A stretch of DNA of 64,000 nt from Euclidia mi (Eukaryota; Arthropoda; Insecta; Lepidoptera; Erebidae), in the NCBI GenBank assembly GCA_944739405.2, contig OX123190.2, positions 61,399,805-61,463,804 of the forward strand, in the 5' to 3' direction. A model generated the notes under the pieces. That model made no database searches and had not been told where the DNA came from. It was given only the letters and a program-made list of their open reading frames with translations. The stretch's first letter is position 1. Each line of letters starts with the position of its first letter. Shown in pieces: positions 47,297 to 57,109 of the stretch. The translations under genes were made by a program, and so were the position numbers.

Positions 47297-48090
47297 AGCC
47301 TTGTATTCATTAGGCAACATTTGTTGATAAACACTGTTTATAAACAGTTTATAAGCAGTGTTGCATCATCTCTGGATACAGTTTATAAACATTTCATAAA
47401 CAAATGTGATGAAACATTGTTTCTGAAACATGTTGCCGAGTTCCCCAATCAAACGGAGAACAAGCCGAAACATTTTGTTTATAAGCAAAAGTCAAAAGGT
47501 GTGGACGTGTGTTGCACGAGTTTATTAACATAGAAGTAGTGTGGTCCAACAACCAAGTTTCGATGCTCATAGAGCTTTATCAACAGCATCATGTACTTTT
47601 AGACTCTTCAAATAGAGATTATAAAGATAAATTAAAAAATATTATATATATACATGCTTCGGCCGATATTGCTGCACAATTGAATATGTCGCAAAAAGAA
47701 GTGGAAACGAAAATGCATACTCTACGCTCACAATTTTCCTGTGAAAATAAAAAGCTTAGGTCATCAAAAAGACTTGTACTTGTATACCAAATCAAAAAGA
47801 CTTGTACTTGTGTACCATCAAATTCACGAAGGTCATGAAGTACGTAGTTACCTATTTATTTAAGAGATAATTCAGAATACACCACCTTTTCTTATTTTTT
47901 TTAGTAGCACTCTTATAAATTATTATGTAAGCAGAAGCAGCACCGAGCATCACTACCTCCTTTGGGGACATCCTAACAACAACTGTTAAGTGTGGACGGC
48001 CATGTTTCAGAAACAATGTTTACGGTAAACTTGATGATAAACACGTCATAAACAGTTTATCAACAAATGTTGCCTAATGAATACAAGGCT
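47297..48090 (+). mobile_element. PIF/Harbinger-like non-autonomous element nested in the DIRS right repeat
   Basis: 794 bp with perfect 36 bp terminal inverted repeats starting AGCCTTGTATTCATTAGGCA. TTA at 48091-48093 is matched by CTA at 47294-47296, a 3 bp TSD with one change. The undamaged left DIRS repeat (42681-42693, CTGTAACTCATTC) shows the empty site: in that orientation CTG-TAA sits on one side of the insert and TAG-CTCATTC on the other. The TTA/TAA duplication and the MADF gene fit PIF/Harbinger, whose elements carry a Myb/SANT- or MADF-like second ORF. The transposase ORF is missing. Confidence 0.8.
47509..47838 (+). CDS. MADF/Myb-like DNA-binding protein of the Harbinger-like element
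   Basis: The frame reads VVWSNNQVSMLIELYQQHHV LLDSSNRDYKDK, then ADIAAQLNMSQKEVETKMHT LRSQFSCENKKLRSSKR. This is a MADF-like helix-turn-helix: Trp at the start, 'LI.LY..HP.L....S..Y.', then 'IA..L....EV..K...LRSQ...E..K'. In PIF/Harbinger elements such proteins bind the element ends and help the transposase into the nucleus. Near the 3' end a 28 bp tandem duplication (47763-47790 and 47791-47818, ATCAAAAAGACTTGTACTTG...) shifts the frame, so the last ~15 residues are abnormal. An upstream 70-codon frame (47321-47533) overlaps but has no domain. Confidence 0.65.
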   Translation: MLHEFINIEVVWSNNQVSMLIELYQQHHVLLDSSNRDYKDKLKNIIYIHASADIAAQLNMSQKEVETKMHTLRSQFSCENKKLRSSKRLVLVYQIKKTCTCVPSNSRRS

Positions 48091-48283
48091 TTACAGATAT
48101 AGTGTTGCAAGCATGCAGTCATATGTCTGCTTTGGATACGAGGCTTTTCGCTTTCTCTAAATATTCGCGGCACACACATTGGGAGGATTGTGGAACTACA
48201 CAGTGAATATGGAAGATATCTCGGACTAAGCTCTTCGTATAATTACAATAGAACTTCACTTTAGGTAAGTTCGTTTACTTATG
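48091..48283 (+). repeat. DIRS right inverted terminal repeat and end
   Basis: 48091-48248 mirrors the left terminal repeat; 48249-48283 (ATAGAACTTCACTTTAGGTA AGTTCG) extends beyond it and is matched only by the internal complementary region. The innermost few bases of the repeat (GAATGAG, 47287-47293) have been pushed away by the nested element. Confidence 0.85.
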
Positions 48284-49194
48284 TAATAAACGTTTATAAA
48301 TGGAGAATTTTGAATAATGTAATATTAAGTTACGGTAAATGGTTGAAATATGTGACGTCGCAGTACGATCGGATTTTGATACTGAATTTGAGACTCGGGT
48401 GCGCGGTGATACGAAGTTGAGTGAGGACGTGACAAGTTTTTATTTTAAGTGAACTAATGGCGTACATTTTTCTACAATGTGTTTAGTTTAAGGTAAAAAG
48501 AAATCTACTATTTGAATTGTTTCTTTTCTACTTCGGGATGAACAATTTGTATGTACTTCGAGCATTTGAGGCAAAGTGTATTTGGTACATATTTCGTCTT
48601 ACATTTAATTTTTATTTACAGCTAAATTACTTTAGACGACCTTTACTAAACTATGACCGAATACCAGACTTAAAATTTTACCGTTAAGGATTATCCAGAG
48701 AAAATATTTGTACTTTCTGTAAATCTTCGTACTCAAATAAATGTATAATTAATTGCATAAATTAGTCTTGTGTATGAAAAAACCGGAGGTCGAATTTCGG
48801 TCACTAAATATCAAGCCACAAATCATTTTCTCGACATCGCACCGTTTTATAATCGAGTTTAGGCATCGTCATATCACAACTGCCATCGCGCACCTATATC
48901 TGCTAACCTTTTCTTTACGATGTAAATAATTGAAATCACAATGTTGTTTTCTTAAACAGCAATCGGTCTATCCTCATTGCAGGCAGTCGTTGTTAAGATA
49001 AACATGCTTTGACATTACTTGTAGTGTTGTTCTACGAGTGTGATGTCAACAGGTAAAAAAATAAGGTGATGGTGAAGATTTTGCTTTCTGTAAATAAATA
49101 AATACGAACTTGCATAAACAACCTTTAAAAAAGTATTTCTGGGAAAGTCTTGTATACTAACTAAATGTAACATAGACTAAATATAAATAAAATA
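48284..49194. other. No recognisable feature
   Basis: AT-rich, no coding or repeat signal recognised. Confidence 0.45.
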
Positions 49195-49265
49195 GTGGAC
49201 CCCGGGCTCAAAGGTGAAAGTATGGGATCCCAACTAAGACAGCGCTAGGATGATGACTGAATAAA
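49195..49265 (+). mobile_element. SINE family 4, 3' fragment
   Basis: 'TGGACCCCGGGCTCAAAGGT' ... 'ACAGCGCTAGGATGATGACTG' is the plus-strand version of the 3' end of the SINE at 38760-38830. Confidence 0.5.
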
Positions 49266-49344
49266 ATAAATATAACATATTAACTCATTATAGGTACTTG
49301 TAGTTACAAATACACAGCTACAATGATTATATTAATATGTTTGT

Positions 49345-49475
49345 ACTTGGGTGTTTCTATGTATAATATGTATGTATTTACAAAAAAAAGTATTTATGTA
49401 TGTTTATCCATTATTGTCTAGTACCCATAGTACAAGCTCTGCTTAGTTTGGGACTAGACGGTGTCACAGACAATA
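49345..49475 (+). mobile_element. SINE family 3, 3' part
   Basis: 'GGGTGTTTCTATGTATAATA', 'GTATGTATTTAC' and 'GTACAAGCTCTGCTTAGTTT GGGACTAGA' match 56048-56160, the 3' part of the family-3 SINE. The tRNA-like head is absent. Confidence 0.75.
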
Positions 49476-50063
49476 CAATACCCTAGTACAGACACACGAG
49501 GACGAACATAAATCTGCGACCTGCCTAATTTTTCCTATACCGAGAGCTATTTTGTTTCGTCAAATCTGCACTAGATGGGGACAGTGGACGCAGCAAACGC
49601 CGACAATTCGATAGTTGCTACGCAAAAGTACCGGGAGATGGCGCTTACAATAAAATCAATGCTGCGCTAGAGGTTCTAGTACCTACCTATAGTATTATAT
49701 ATATCTGTGCTAGAGGTGACTGACTTGACCTTGCAGGGAAGCCTTGGACAGGGTGCAATTCGTGCGAGCACTAGTAGGTACTGGTGCGCCGTGCGATGCG
49801 ATCCAAAGATGCGTAACTTTAAATGCATTTTCCTTTTTCGTTCGTTTCGATGTGCCTAATTATTTTGATATATCAAGCCTAAGCTATATTTAGGCTTGAT
49901 TTTAAAATAATTTGTATAAAGGACATGAAAAAGTTTTAAGTTAACATTTATGACTTATGATGAATTATATTATCTGTGGTTATGATTAGTTATAGTTAAA
50001 TATGATTATTATCTAAACATACAAATAAAATTGGCGTGTATGTTTGTAGGTATAATCCATAGG
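49476..50063. other. No gene; small hairpin at 49872-49900
   Basis: ATCAAGCCTAA pairs with TTAGGCTTGAT with a 7 nt loop. Otherwise unassigned. Confidence 0.45.
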
Positions 50064-50114
50064 TATGCATTTAGTAAAAAGCGGTTATTTTAACCGCTTT
50101 TTACTAAATGCATA
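50064..50114. repeat. Perfect 24 bp hairpin
   Basis: Arm 50064-50087 (TATGCATTTAGTAAAAAGCG GTTA) is exactly complementary to 50091-50114, loop of three T. A 67-codon frame across it is incidental. Confidence 0.95.
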
Positions 50115-50169
50115 TGGAAGTATGATGTACCTATACACGGTGCATATAGGTACCAAAATGTCATTTTTA

Positions 50170-50347
50170 AATTTTTGTCCGTCTGTCTGTCAGTCTATCT
50201 GCCTGTTTGTTCTCTCTAATCTCTGTAACAGCTGGACCGATTTTGACGGGACTCTCTCTGGCGGATAGCTGATATATGTACCAAGGAGTAACTTAGGCTA
50301 AATTAACCGGGTACGCGAAGTAGGTAGTTCCCTCAGGACGCGGGTGT
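50170..50347 (+). mobile_element. RTE-style non-autonomous relic
   Basis: GTCTGTCTGTCAGTCTATCT, then AGCTGGACCGATTTTGACGG GACTCTC and 'GGCGGATAGCTGATATATG', ending in CGCGGGTGTTAGCTAGTTA. These are stock phrases of lepidopteran RTE-related tails. No coding. Confidence 0.5.
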
Positions 50348-51084
50348 TAGCTAGTTATTAAATATAATATGATAGACTCGCGAGTAGGTATTTGAACAAT
50401 TTTGAAACGATAATAAAATTTTGAAACGAAAAGGCAAATATTACAAACTTTACAAAGGTAGGTACTCTGTGATGTAATTTTGGAATGAATTATTGGACTA
50501 CGTACCGTATTTATCGTTTTGACATTGGCATTGGGATAATGATAAGTAATTATTTAGATTAAGTACTATTTTGAAAGAGTATAATAATTTTTATTATGAA
50601 GAAAATGGACATCGTATTGGATTGTAAAATAATTTTAAAATATTTGCACGCTCGCATGCAAATACTGAATACCTACCTACAAATGTACCAAACTTGTTAT
50701 GACATCTTAATTTACTGTATTCTGGCAAAGAAACTAATACGATTGATTGATCAAGTGCGTGTCGGGCTAGGACCAAGAATCAAAATGGACTCGACATTTG
50801 CGTACACCCGTAAAGGACGGACATAGAGTACATCCTGAGTTGGTGTTACCAGATGTTGTAAATGTTTACCCTACAATTCTGCGAATTACATATTAACTTT
50901 TAAGTAACATTGTATCAAACCTAAATTGAATACCTTACCAGACATCTGAGACCGCGTTTTCCTATAATTTTTAATCAATTTAGTATTTCAATGAATTTAT
51001 GAACTAACTCGAGAAGTTCCATCAATATCCGCTTAGGTATTTTTGCAACAAATAGTAACAAACATCTTTATAATATAATTTACC
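50348..51084. other. No recognisable feature
   Basis: AT-rich; nothing supported. Confidence 0.45.
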
Positions 51085-51182
51085 AACCCGTTTGGCCAGC
51101 GTGGTATAGTAGGCCAATTCCTCCTTTCAAAGGAGAGGCCTAGTTTAGCAGTGGACTGTTAAAGGCTGATGATGATGATAGC
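51085..51182 (+). mobile_element. Lepidopteran non-LTR tail with GAT repeat
   Basis: 'GTTTGGCCAGCGTGGTATAG', 'AGGAGAGGCCTAGTTTAGCA' and 'GTGGACTGTTAAAGGCTGAT GATGATGATA' form a 3' tail that I recognise from very many lepidopteran sequences. Only the last ~100 bp are present. Confidence 0.7.
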
Positions 51183-52440
51183 TAACCTTACAAGGAGGTT
51201 TAAATCCATCCATAATGTGTGCGATAAGTATTTTTTATACTTAATATTATTATGTTTAACAAAAGTGTCGAATAGGTGGGACTGGCTTCACTTGCCAAAT
51301 AAACACGAAGCTCAGAGTTATATATCTTTTATTATATTATTTGACACTCAACTTTGCTGTCCTTTGAACAAAATTAATGTTGTATACAAATTTCTTATTT
51401 TCTCTTCTTTATCATTCGAGAATGATTCCAAATAAGTACCTATTGCGGGGAGTTTTCCTAAAACACTTTTGTTTAAAGTGTTTAAAGCATACTCTTGCAT
51501 ATTTATTCGGATCCCAGATTTCTCCTCCTGTTGCACGTATCCGCAATTATTGTCGGATCGTGCAGTCCTTTGGGAATCTATAAACAAATAATTTCATTAC
51601 TACAAAGAATCGGAAAACTAATTAAATAATTAATGTTAGGTTCATATGAAACTAAGTAACGGCAAATGACCCAAAATTTGGGTAATTTCCTAAACGCTTT
51701 TGTGGTATCCCTAAAAATCAGTCAACGCTGTAAAATTAAAAAGTATCGATGACTTTTGGCTAGCTCAACATTCAACGACCTATTGAATTCGATTGTGTAA
51801 TACTAACATCGCGGTGATAATAAAATAGCATTTTTTGGTTTAGGTATTGATGTAATTAAGAAATCATTACCTTATGTAATAATATGCTATTTGTATCATT
51901 CTATCAATATTTTCATGTATAAATAGATATTATAACTAAAATATCGTACTTACGAATAAATGGATATGTTCTCACATTTCCGCTCACTATGGCTTTTACA
52001 GCCTAAAATGTAACAAATCACCATAATAAATCTGAACCAATGATATTTTCACTAAACATTCACAATTAATAACAATAATAACACAATTTTTCGCGGAAAT
52101 TATCGAGAGCTCAACCGTTTGTTGGTCACAATATTCAGTTGTGACCAACAAAAAAAACGGAAACTCTGACAAAGACAAAAAATGCTATCTTTGTCTCTTT
52201 TACTCTTATGTATTTCTGTATGTCATTATCTCGGTCTGTCACGGTATTATTATTTGCTTGTCAAATCCATAGAGATATATCATCCTAGTTGTCGGGCCAC
52301 GCGCGGTAGGTAGGTATACCGCTTTTCATTTTGTTAGGTACTGCACTGCCGTGATTTTTTAAGCTTTTTGTATATTTATTACCTACTTAGTTCGTTGATT
52401 ATGTAGATATATCTAGGTACGTAGTTGGTTTGTGTAGGTC
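51183..52440. other. No gene; 14 bp hairpin at 52118-52152
   Basis: TTTGTTGGTCACAA pairs exactly with TTGTGACCAACAAA, loop 7 nt, with an outer CCG/CGG. The rest is unassigned AT-rich DNA. Confidence 0.45.
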
Positions 52441-52545
52441 AGCTATTCCCAAAGTGTGCTCCGTGGAGCCCTAGGGTTCTCCGAAGCTTTTCTAGGGGTT
52501 CCACGAAAATGTTGCTCAACTTCAAATAAAGTTTTTAAATTAGAA
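52441..52545 (+). mobile_element. Interspersed repeat fragment, class uncertain
   Basis: 'TTCCCAAAGTGTGCTCCGTG GAGCCCTAGGGTTC' and 'TTTCTAGGGGTTCCACGAAA' are phrases I associate with a widespread animal interspersed repeat, possibly hAT-related. Short and diverged. Confidence 0.35.
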
Positions 52546-52559
52546 CTAATCACTAGTTA

Positions 52560-52650
52560 GACTTCTTCTTTCTCATAGCGTTATCCCAGTTTCAACCCGG
52601 GGTTCGCTTACTAGTCTAATCGGATTTGACTGAATACTAGTGAGATCACA
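52560..52650 (-). mobile_element. SINE family 4, 3' fragment
   Basis: 'CATAGCGTTATCCCAGTTTC', 'GGGGTTCGCTTACTAGTCTA' and 'CGGATTTGACTGAATA' match 38770-38835 of the complete SINE. Confidence 0.6.
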
Positions 52651-53090
52651 GAATAATTAGTACTTACGGTGAGATAGACTACAGCAAAATAAATCTATAA
52701 TTTTGATCAATTTAAGTGGTACATTCTGAACTGTATGTTACTTTAAAGCAGCATTAGCTTAGTGTAGACACCATCAGACTGCCACGTAGAGGGTTCTTAT
52801 TTTACTTCTTAGGAACATTTCGAAGAACTTAATGTACCTACCTACCTACGTAGGGTCATTTCGCCTGATCGCGTCCATTGCCCAATTCGCGTGCATTTTA
52901 CGGACCTCCCTTTAAAAATGCTCGAAAATAAGTATACTAACACACTTATAAAATGAAAAGTCAGTGACGCCAATACCTCAACGTATAAGAGACACGCACA
53001 AATAGACAAACGTTCCGTGCACCCAACTAAAGCCGTTTAAAAAAATTAGTTAATCTAGGTTGTTCAACAAAAGAGTGCAGATGCGCGGGA

Positions 53091-53133
53091 TATAAATAAA
53101 AAATAGTGTGCAGCAGCGTGTTTGACGGTAAGT
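53091..53133 (+). promoter_or_regulatory. Possible TATA box and 5' splice donor inside the TIR element
   Basis: TATAAATA at 53091 is followed 37 bp later by GACG|GTAAGT at 53128, a good splice donor. It could be the promoter and leader exon of a plus-strand transcript. A downstream candidate exon (53697 on) encodes a very basic KKKEKKKIQKMIK stretch but has an early stop. Speculative. Confidence 0.25.
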
Positions 53134-54817
53134 ATTTAATTGTTTTATGTGAATTGTAGGATACATAGCTGTTTCTAGACATTAATAATGAAAAGACGAA
53201 TAGTATGAATTATAGATTAGCTTGCTATAGTTAACAATTAAAATAAGGTAGACGCGAATTACAACACCGAATTTATAAGACTTCCACTTTGCGTCCGCAA
53301 TGGACGCGAACTCGTCTATTTATGTTTTCTTTATGTATTTGTTTGTTTTTATGTGATTAAAATATGAGAGAGGAATTGGGATTTTGTTTATTTTAACATT
53401 AATAGTATGCAATTGTAATGACCAATTTGCGTCCACATTATTATGATTGTAATAAAAGATACAATCGATATACTAATTGATCACACGTGGACGCAAACTA
53501 TACCTACAAGGGATAATATTATAGCAAATTGCGTCCATTTTTTCATGAAACAGAAATGATAGCATAAATATATTATATATTTCTTTAATAATTTAAAATG
53601 CATTTTTGATTAAGAATGAGTTTAAAATTCAATTTTTACAAATTTTGTGCAATGAAATGCGTAATTTCTATTATTCCATATTTTTTCCCATTCAAGATGA
53701 GTTCTTAGGAGACAAGAAAGAAGAAGGAAAAGAAAAAAATACAGAAGATGATTAAGGCGCTGTACCTAGTCAAAATAGGCTTCACAAAACAGTTTTTTAG
53801 CCAAATGTATACATTTTAGAGCAGCTAAAAAAATATATGTTAATCTTGATCATATTTATGGGGGGACCATTGAGTTCAAAACACGTTTTCGGTCAATTTT
53901 CTCGATAAAAAAAAACCATAAAATAACCATTAAAATTGAAATTGTAGCAATTGTAACTGTATTATTTATAAACAAATCTTGATAATATTAATAACAGTGA
54001 TGTAATTTATAATAATAAAGGGAACTGTTGTTTTTATTTATCGATTGGAATAAGATATTTGTAAGGATTAATGTATTTAATGATAAATAACTCGTTCTGA
54101 ACGTCCCGTTGTCATCGCGCTTCTCTTTCTTATGTATACAATCCGACAGTGACAGCAACAGCTGAACTCAGTGTACTGTACACAGCGCCTTAAATAAAGA
54201 AAGCGTTTAGTGATATTCGTGAGAAGAAGAAATCGATAAGACAAATACATAATGTAAAAATTATGCTATTCCGAAGACCACAATATTGGACAACATGTAT
54301 CGTTATTTTTTTTCTCTTTGATTTTAAGTTCCATCGATGTTGAGAACAATAAAATACTTATTTATAGTTTCTTTTAAAATATTTTTATAACTTTAATCTT
54401 AACCCTAGAGTACTAATCTTATTTTTTTACTGCTTAATACTAATGATCGCTCGGGAGGCTACTTCATAAATGATACAAGATTTTAGAAAGACTTTTCTAT
54501 TAAAAATTGTTTTAAATTTAACAAAATAATGAAGAAAGACCTTGTTTCTCCATGTTCTTTCCTCGTTTCATGCAATGGCACATTTTCTTTAAAATTATAA
54601 TTTCAGTCTTAAAATCAACCTTAAGTCTAACATAACCCTTGTTTGAACAGTCTTGAGAATAATAATAATAAAAAGTCACATATAACCTCTAATTAAATAT
54701 CTAAATTAAGTATTTTTAAAATGTTTTATCACATTAAAGTAAAACTACCATTGTTATTATAAGATATTTGGCTTGACAGTAAATTCAAATCAGACTATAT
54801 TTTTCTATCAAAATTAC

Positions 54818-55277
54818 AGCAGTTTGGATCGAGATTGGGTTTGTAGCGGGGCTTCTAACTCGGCGCTTGTGCTTGCTTGTATTTGAGATGTTCGAGGAGG
54901 TAAATCCAGATTGTCCGGAGCAATATATTGAAGATCATATTCAAGCTGGCACGAAGGATCAGCCACACTGTCGTCCGAATCGTAATCCTCAACGTAATCT
55001 TCAGTTTCACTTCGTTTTCTAAGTATTTTTTTTATATTCTTCTCATCGAGATTCATCTATAAAACAAAATAACCAATTCTCAGATAAATCAAACAAATAA
55101 ATAAAGAGATAATTGCAAAAAACGAAGAAACGGGATTGGTAAAAAAATTACCTTTAATACTAATGATCGCCTCCCAGGCGAACGTGAGGTCAATAAATCG
55201 ATACCTGCGTAGTCCCCGCTGAACCTGTGACCACTCTCCATTGCGTTACAGGGTACATTGTATTGGCGCGAACGCAC
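54818..55277 (-). CDS. Two-exon acidic protein encoded by the TIR element, N-terminal part
   Basis: Exon 1 (55277 down to 55152) ends ...RRSLVLK exactly at AAG|GTAATT. A 95 nt intron (55151-55057) ends TTTTGTTTTATAG, and exon 2 opens in frame with MNLDEKNIKKILRKRSETED, then a strongly acidic stretch (DYDSDDSVADP) and a Ser/Thr/Pro-rich part. Exon 2 meets a second GTAATT donor at 54817-54812, after SRSKL. The acidic start resembles N-termini of piggyBac-like and other DDE transposases, but no catalytic domain follows within the element. Translation could also begin at the exon 2 Met. The downstream exons are either deleted or too degraded to see. Confidence 0.5.
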
Positions 55278-55664
55278 CCCGCAAAATAAAGACGTAATGT
55301 AAAAATTTTCTTAAAAAATCAACCGAGCGCTAGGGTTAAATTTAGAAATTGTAAAAAGCCAATCTTTCTTTAGATTGTCTTAACAATATCACCCTTATAT
55401 TCCTTCTCTAAGCTGGTGGACGCGAAATGGTCCACAGGTGGACGCAACTTGGATTTTGTGGACGCAAACTGGGTAAATTTTGAAGTTTGTCTATTTAAAA
55501 AAACACAACAAGTTTCGAACAAAACTGGAAGTTAATATTAAAATAGGCTATATAATGAATGCATTACATAAATTTTTCATTGAATCAATTTGCTGGAACA
55601 TTTTTATTTCTCCTTCAAACTTGCCAACTGCACTAAATGGACGCGAACAGGTGAAATGACCCTA

Positions 55665-55935
55665 TTACATTGTGAATTTTCGCTTGCCTCGTCCTTTTTA
55701 GAGCATATATTTGAGGCTGGAGGATGTGGATATATGTATACTTACTGCTGTTTGCATTTTACGAAGTTTCGCTCGAAAAGAAATAATTGACCGAAAATGT
55801 ACCTGGCTCCTGGACTATTACGTCACAACAACAACAACAAACTTCAAATCAAGCTCGTGCTAATCAACATTAAATGAATATCACTCTTCTAAATCTACAA
55901 AATGCAACAGTCCAAAATACCCTTTTATCTTAATT
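55665..55935. other. No recognisable feature
   Basis: Short AT-rich interval between the TIR element and a SINE. Confidence 0.45.
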
Positions 55936-56178
55936 ATGACGAGCGGTTGCCGCAGCGGGAGTGTAAGCGACTGTCACGCCGATGGTCGCGGGTTCGAGTC
56001 CCGCTCAAATCAAACATTTGTGTGCATGAACATGGATGTTTGTCTTGGTCTGGGTGTTCTATGTATAATATGTATGTATTTACAAAAAAAAAGTAAATTT
56101 GTATTTTTATCAATTGTCTAATATATGTAGTACAAGCTCTGCTTAGTTTGGGACTAGATGGTGATGTGTGTATGCGGT
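55936..56178 (+). mobile_element. tRNA-derived SINE (family 3)
   Basis: Head with an A-box-like GGTTGCCGCAGCGGGAG and a B box GGTTCGAGTCC at about 55989-56000. The body has 'TGTCTTGGTCTGGGTGTTCT', 'ATGTATGTATTTAC' and ends with 'AAGCTCTGCTTAGTTTGGGA CTAGATGG'. The 3' part recurs at 49345-49475. No clear TSD was found. Confidence 0.75.
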
Positions 56179-57109
56179 AGCATATTATAGTTATTATTAA
56201 ATTTTAAATTTAGGGTATAATAAGTCCAAAAAGATATTATAATTTTCGATTTTCTACACTAAATACATTATTGAAGTCGAATTTAATTGTAAATAGTGCC
56301 ATCTAGTGTTCAATAATTTGTTTAATGGAAAGTTAGATAGCTAATTATTGTGGTTGTGTTTGGCGCTGCTGAGCACGAAAAATCTGGTCCAATTCAAAAT
56401 ATCTATTAATGCAAAGAAACAGTGTCAAATGTTATTAACGAGCCAAAAATTAGTAATGTTTAATTTTGTTTGCTCAAATTTTACTCAAATCTTATGTTTA
56501 TTGACTATCGATTTAAAATCATTACCCGTAACTCCATCTGTGATTACTTTTCAAAACTGAAAATACAATGTTGGTATTGGGACCCCATGACGGTGTTGTG
56601 TGAGTGTGGTAGAATATTATATTATTATTATTATTACTCCTATGTTTTTGTTAAAGTTTGACCCTTCACTTTACTGCGTCTTTTCCCCACTTATAATCTT
56701 CTTTCCATTAGATGAGGATTCGGATGTACTTCCTCGGTTTTTTCTGTGTTTTTCGTTACAGAACAGCCTACATATTCGCAGACTTATGTTATGAAAACAT
56801 AACATAACGAAGATATTTAAATGAAGGTCCAATTGTATGCTTACAATAAATCTAGAACAAACTCTAGTAAAGAAAAGAAAGAGAAAAAGAGGCGAGCCAG
56901 CCGGCTAGTCTGTACTCGTTTAACGATGTTTTATTCAGTTCTTGTGACGTCTGTGTGTTCGTGACAGCCGGACCCGTGGCTGGCGAACGTTCTTGTACTA
57001 ATATTTAATGGAACGGACAGCCGTAGACAATAAGAATTTGTATGCTTTTGTTGCCTGCCCGATTATTCCCGTCAAAGTTCAGACTCGGCTTATGCTTTAC
57101 TACTGACCT
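56179..57109. other. No recognisable gene
   Basis: AT-rich; a (TAT)n run at about 56617-56636. Open frames of 60-70 codons are hydrophobic but unrecognised. Confidence 0.4.

Larger units (their letters stand above)
42535..48283 (+). mobile_element. DIRS-type tyrosine-recombinase retrotransposon
   Basis: A 5.7 kb element (about 4.95 kb without its nested insert). Order: left inverted terminal repeat, gag, RT, RNase H, a DIRS-specific spacer domain, tyrosine recombinase, internal complementary region, right inverted terminal repeat. Instead of LTRs and an integrase, DIRS elements use a tyrosine recombinase and integrate via a circle; the internal complementary region is thought to template completion of the ends. 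All these parts are present, and coding is broken by many stops, so it is a dead copy with well preserved architecture. Insertion without TSD is expected for this class. Confidence 0.85.
52851..55664 (-). mobile_element. TIR element with clustered TGGACGC motifs
   Basis: 27 bp terminal inverted repeats: GGGTCATTTCGCCTGATCGC at 52853 and, read from the right end at 55662, GGGTCATTTCACCTGTTCGC, both continuing GTCCATT. They are flanked by TA on each side. TGGACGC or its complement occurs at 52871, 53301, 53429, 53488 and 53531 near the left end and at 55417, 55439, 55459 and 55638 near the right end, and I find none in the middle. Such subterminal arrays usually bind the transposase. It carries a small minus-strand spliced gene but no recognisable transposase, so its superfamily is open. 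Total 2810 bp. Confidence 0.75.

Noticed and set aside
52851..55664. Assignment to piggyBac
   Set aside because: The acidic N-terminus is suggestive, but the flanking duplication is TA rather than TTAA and the termini do not start with CCC/TTAA-type ends; left unassigned.
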